This document shows, piece by piece, positions 61,931-64,000 of a DNA stretch of 64,000 bases. This DNA is from Punica granatum. Taxonomy: Eukaryota > Streptophyta > Magnoliopsida > Myrtales > Lythraceae. Numbering within the stretch: position 1 is the stretch's first letter; the number at the start of each line of letters is the position of its first letter. The translations under genes and the position numbers were made by a program. The notes beneath the pieces are model-generated. The model saw only the letters and a list, made by a program, of their open reading frames with translations, searched no databases and was not told where the DNA came from. The stretch lies in contig NC_045131.1 of assembly GCF_007655135.1 (NCBI RefSeq), forward strand, positions 24,660,001 to 24,724,000. The letters are read 5' to 3'.

Positions 61931-63289
61931 GATGCATTGCAAAAAGTAAATGCAAACGTTGGGGTGTTGCGTGAGGTGTGGAAGGAATCATTGTGATTCC
62001 TCTATCACTGAGCTTGTCCGTGCTGCAATCGATGTGGTGGCAGAATGCTTCGTTACTTGCCAACTGATTGCGATGCAACTGAGTGCTGGGAGTGCTGCTT
62101 TGAAGATTCTTCTTTTGGGTTGAGAATGTCACCCGTCACATGAAGTAGAGATGAATCGATCTTGGGGAGACATCTTCCAAGGAGCTTTGATTTGTCGGAG
62201 GCAGGCGTTGATGCTGGGACGAAGTCATTTCACTGAAGCCTTACCTCTGTGGCAGTGATGCTTTTGATCTGCCGAAAGTCGGGCTCGCCGCTAGGCGGTT
62301 ACCTATTGGGCTGCCGGAAACCGGCTTTGCTGTGAGGAATGATTATGCTTTGCCAGAGGCCAGCTCTGCTGCTTGGGGGGCGGTCATGCTTTGACCTGCA
62401 AGAAGTTCGCCGAAAGTCGGCGTCTTGTATTGCGAGACTCGAGCTCTAAGACAGAGCGCCTACGTATCCCATGGAACCGGGAATCAGAGTCTGTCGTAGT
62501 TCATGCTGTTTGCAGTACCTGTGATCTTGACATTACTAGTAAATCATGTGAGAAATACTAACAAGTGATAGATACAGGTAAGCATGAAAATGTTGTTGCA
62601 ACACCCAGATCTTCAGTTTTGGGTCACCTAAGTGACTCGTGAAGAATTTTGCTTTAATAATGCAGATGGGTCTCGTTCTCGGAGGCCTAGATGCGTGGCC
62701 TCCATGGGCTCCCATTAGCTATGTATTGGGCATATCGAGACATCCCCGACAATGCCCTAGCAGCTCTATCGGTTGTTCGACGCACCCGTCGGCTTTGAAC
62801 CCTTCTCAATAGGGTACCGTAGGGCGGCTGCATTTGCAACTCGTTTGGAGATTTCTGTTTAGATTTGATCAGACTCGGTCTGACCATTTCCAGAATGCTA
62901 TGACTAGACCTCGGAAAGGAATGTCTGGGATTTCGGCTTTGTAGTAGCCTGTTGAAGGGTGGCTGTGACCCATTTTGGGGTTATGCAAAGACAAAGAGAA
63001 AAGAGAAAGCTTGGGGGAACGCGCTGCCCCAAGCTAAAAGGATACACGAGTTCACGCCTGCAGCGAGATATACCCCTTTTCCTCTGTTCTTTTGTTGTGT
63101 AGACTATCCCAAACTGCTTGGATGGCACGCTCGGTTTGCCCACTGTGCTCGAGGAGGAATCCGCGCTGAACGGTTGAGCTGTATTAGAGGGCTGATCGAG
63201 GATCATGTTGGAGTAGATAATCTGGCCACTTCCCTAGTTCGCACGATGTGTGAGGAACCAGGGAGTCATTTTTATCCATCTCTCGTTTA

Positions 63290-63450
63290 ACTCTCCTTTT
63301 GCTACGGTCACCCACCTCGGGGCCGTACCTCTCAACCTAAAGGGGATGAGCTCTCCTTTTGCCACGACCGCCCTAGAGGGTTTCCGGTCGTGCCTCTCTT
63401 TTGCCCTAGCTTTTGCCTAGGCCGCCCCAAAAGGGGTTTTCGACCTAGCG
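63290..63450 (-). other. Run of hairpins in the right Tat 3' noncoding region
   Basis: Three consecutive units: TACGGTC with GGCCGTA (63303-63309, 63321-63327, one G-T pair), CACGACCG with CGGTCGTG (63363-63370, 63385-63392, perfect) and CTAGGCCG with CGACCTAG (63417-63424, 63441-63448, one mismatch). The last two enclose an inner stem, CCCT with AGGG and CCCC with GGGG. Confidence 0.7.
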
Positions 63451-64000
63451 GGCTCGATTCTTTTATCTCTCGAGTTTGTAAGGGCGAAGGGTTCGAAGGA
63501 TTCAACCTCCGAGTGCATTGTGTTCTGTCTCAGTCGAGGAGTTGTGTCTGCTGCTTCCCCCCTTTTATTTTTTATTTTTTTTTTCGGGTTTATTGACTGC
63601 TTTTAAATTGGCGGGGCCGGTGCTTTTGGTGAACGTCGGCGTTGCCTTGTTTTGTTCTTTGGCGGGTTTTTCCCGCGTCTTTTCTCTCTCTCTTCATTGG
63701 TGGTTTTTCCCACTTCTTTTCGCTCTGTTTTTTTTTCTTTGCAGCTGGGGTTTGTTTTGTGCCCCGTGTCTTTGTTTGAAACTCCTCGACTTTGTATCGC
63801 CGAGGCCACTTTGGTTGCTTTGCCTCGTGGAGACTTGTTGTGTGTTGCTAGCCCTATTTTGTGAGGACCGGCTTTCTTGGAAGTTTGACTCCCGTGCACT
63901 CGAAAGTTGAACTTCGCGTCATTTGCCCTTGCAACCTTCAGGTGAATTCCCCTATAGTCTAGAAGGAAAATACAAAATTGCCATAGGGAATCAGTGGCCG

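Larger units (their letters stand above)
61293..64000 (-). mobile_element. 3' noncoding region of the right-hand Tat element, runs out of the window
   Basis: The first 60 bp match the middle element (GGATGCAGCCAAAGAC). It contains a minisatellite, a set of GCCGAAAGTCGG and GCCGGAAACCGGC-type short repeats near 62270-62420, and a hairpin run at 63290-63450. No integrase sequence is reached by 64000, so pol should begin beyond the window. Confidence 0.75.

Noticed and set aside
61467..62132. 221-codon minus-strand frame with a repeated HFGYVPTT peptide
   Set aside because: This is the second minisatellite, whose 30-bp unit is a multiple of three, so frames stay open by chance.

Overview
The window is nuclear DNA of a flowering plant, almost certainly a eudicot. 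It has spliced plant-specific genes (Ole e 1-like, heavy-metal-associated isoprenylated protein, DUF538), tRNA-derived SINEs, MITEs and nested Ty1/copia and Ty3/gypsy LTR retrotransposons. The species cannot be named from the sequence alone. All comparisons below were made by eye.

Gene-bearing stretches are 0.6-3.8 kb and 29.8-37.7 kb. Four genes are supported: a two-exon Ole e 1-like secreted protein (- strand), a two-exon 75-residue secreted peptide with eight cysteines (+), a three-exon HIPP with a metal-binding MxCxxC motif and a C-terminal CaaX box (-), and a single-exon DUF538 protein (+). They are independent genes with no shared pathway visible. Around them lie a Mutator-like foldback MITE with 9-bp target duplications (296-587), a second foldback element with 10-bp duplications (24001-24429), a hAT-like non-autonomous element (24977-26093), and at least eight copies or fragments of one SINE family.

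From 9.97 to 22.7 kb lies a non-autonomous, minus-oriented LTR element whose 3' LTR is split by a complete but decayed Ty3/gypsy element (11500-17867; LTRs of 689 bp, perfect 5-bp target duplication, primer site matching initiator Met-tRNA). A second copy of the host block, with an empty insertion site, lies at 42072-45586. There it abuts a decayed minus-strand Ty1/copia element (39048-42071).

From 45.6 kb to the end the window is a nest of Tat/Ogre-type Ty3/gypsy elements. A 4848-bp plus-oriented 5' LTR with primer site (45587-50456) runs into a 100-N assembly gap. After the gap come the start of a different minus-oriented 3' LTR, its 3' noncoding region with a minisatellite and a run of hairpins, and a decayed pol with two RNase H domains. 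A 4847-bp minus-oriented LTR follows (56432-61278), then the 3' noncoding part of its own element, again with a minisatellite and hairpins, running out of the window. The most interesting unexplained signals are the hairpin arrays shared by two diverged Tat elements, the unrelated minisatellites at the same place in both, and a gypsy insertion whose two LTRs differ more than the two copies of its host block.
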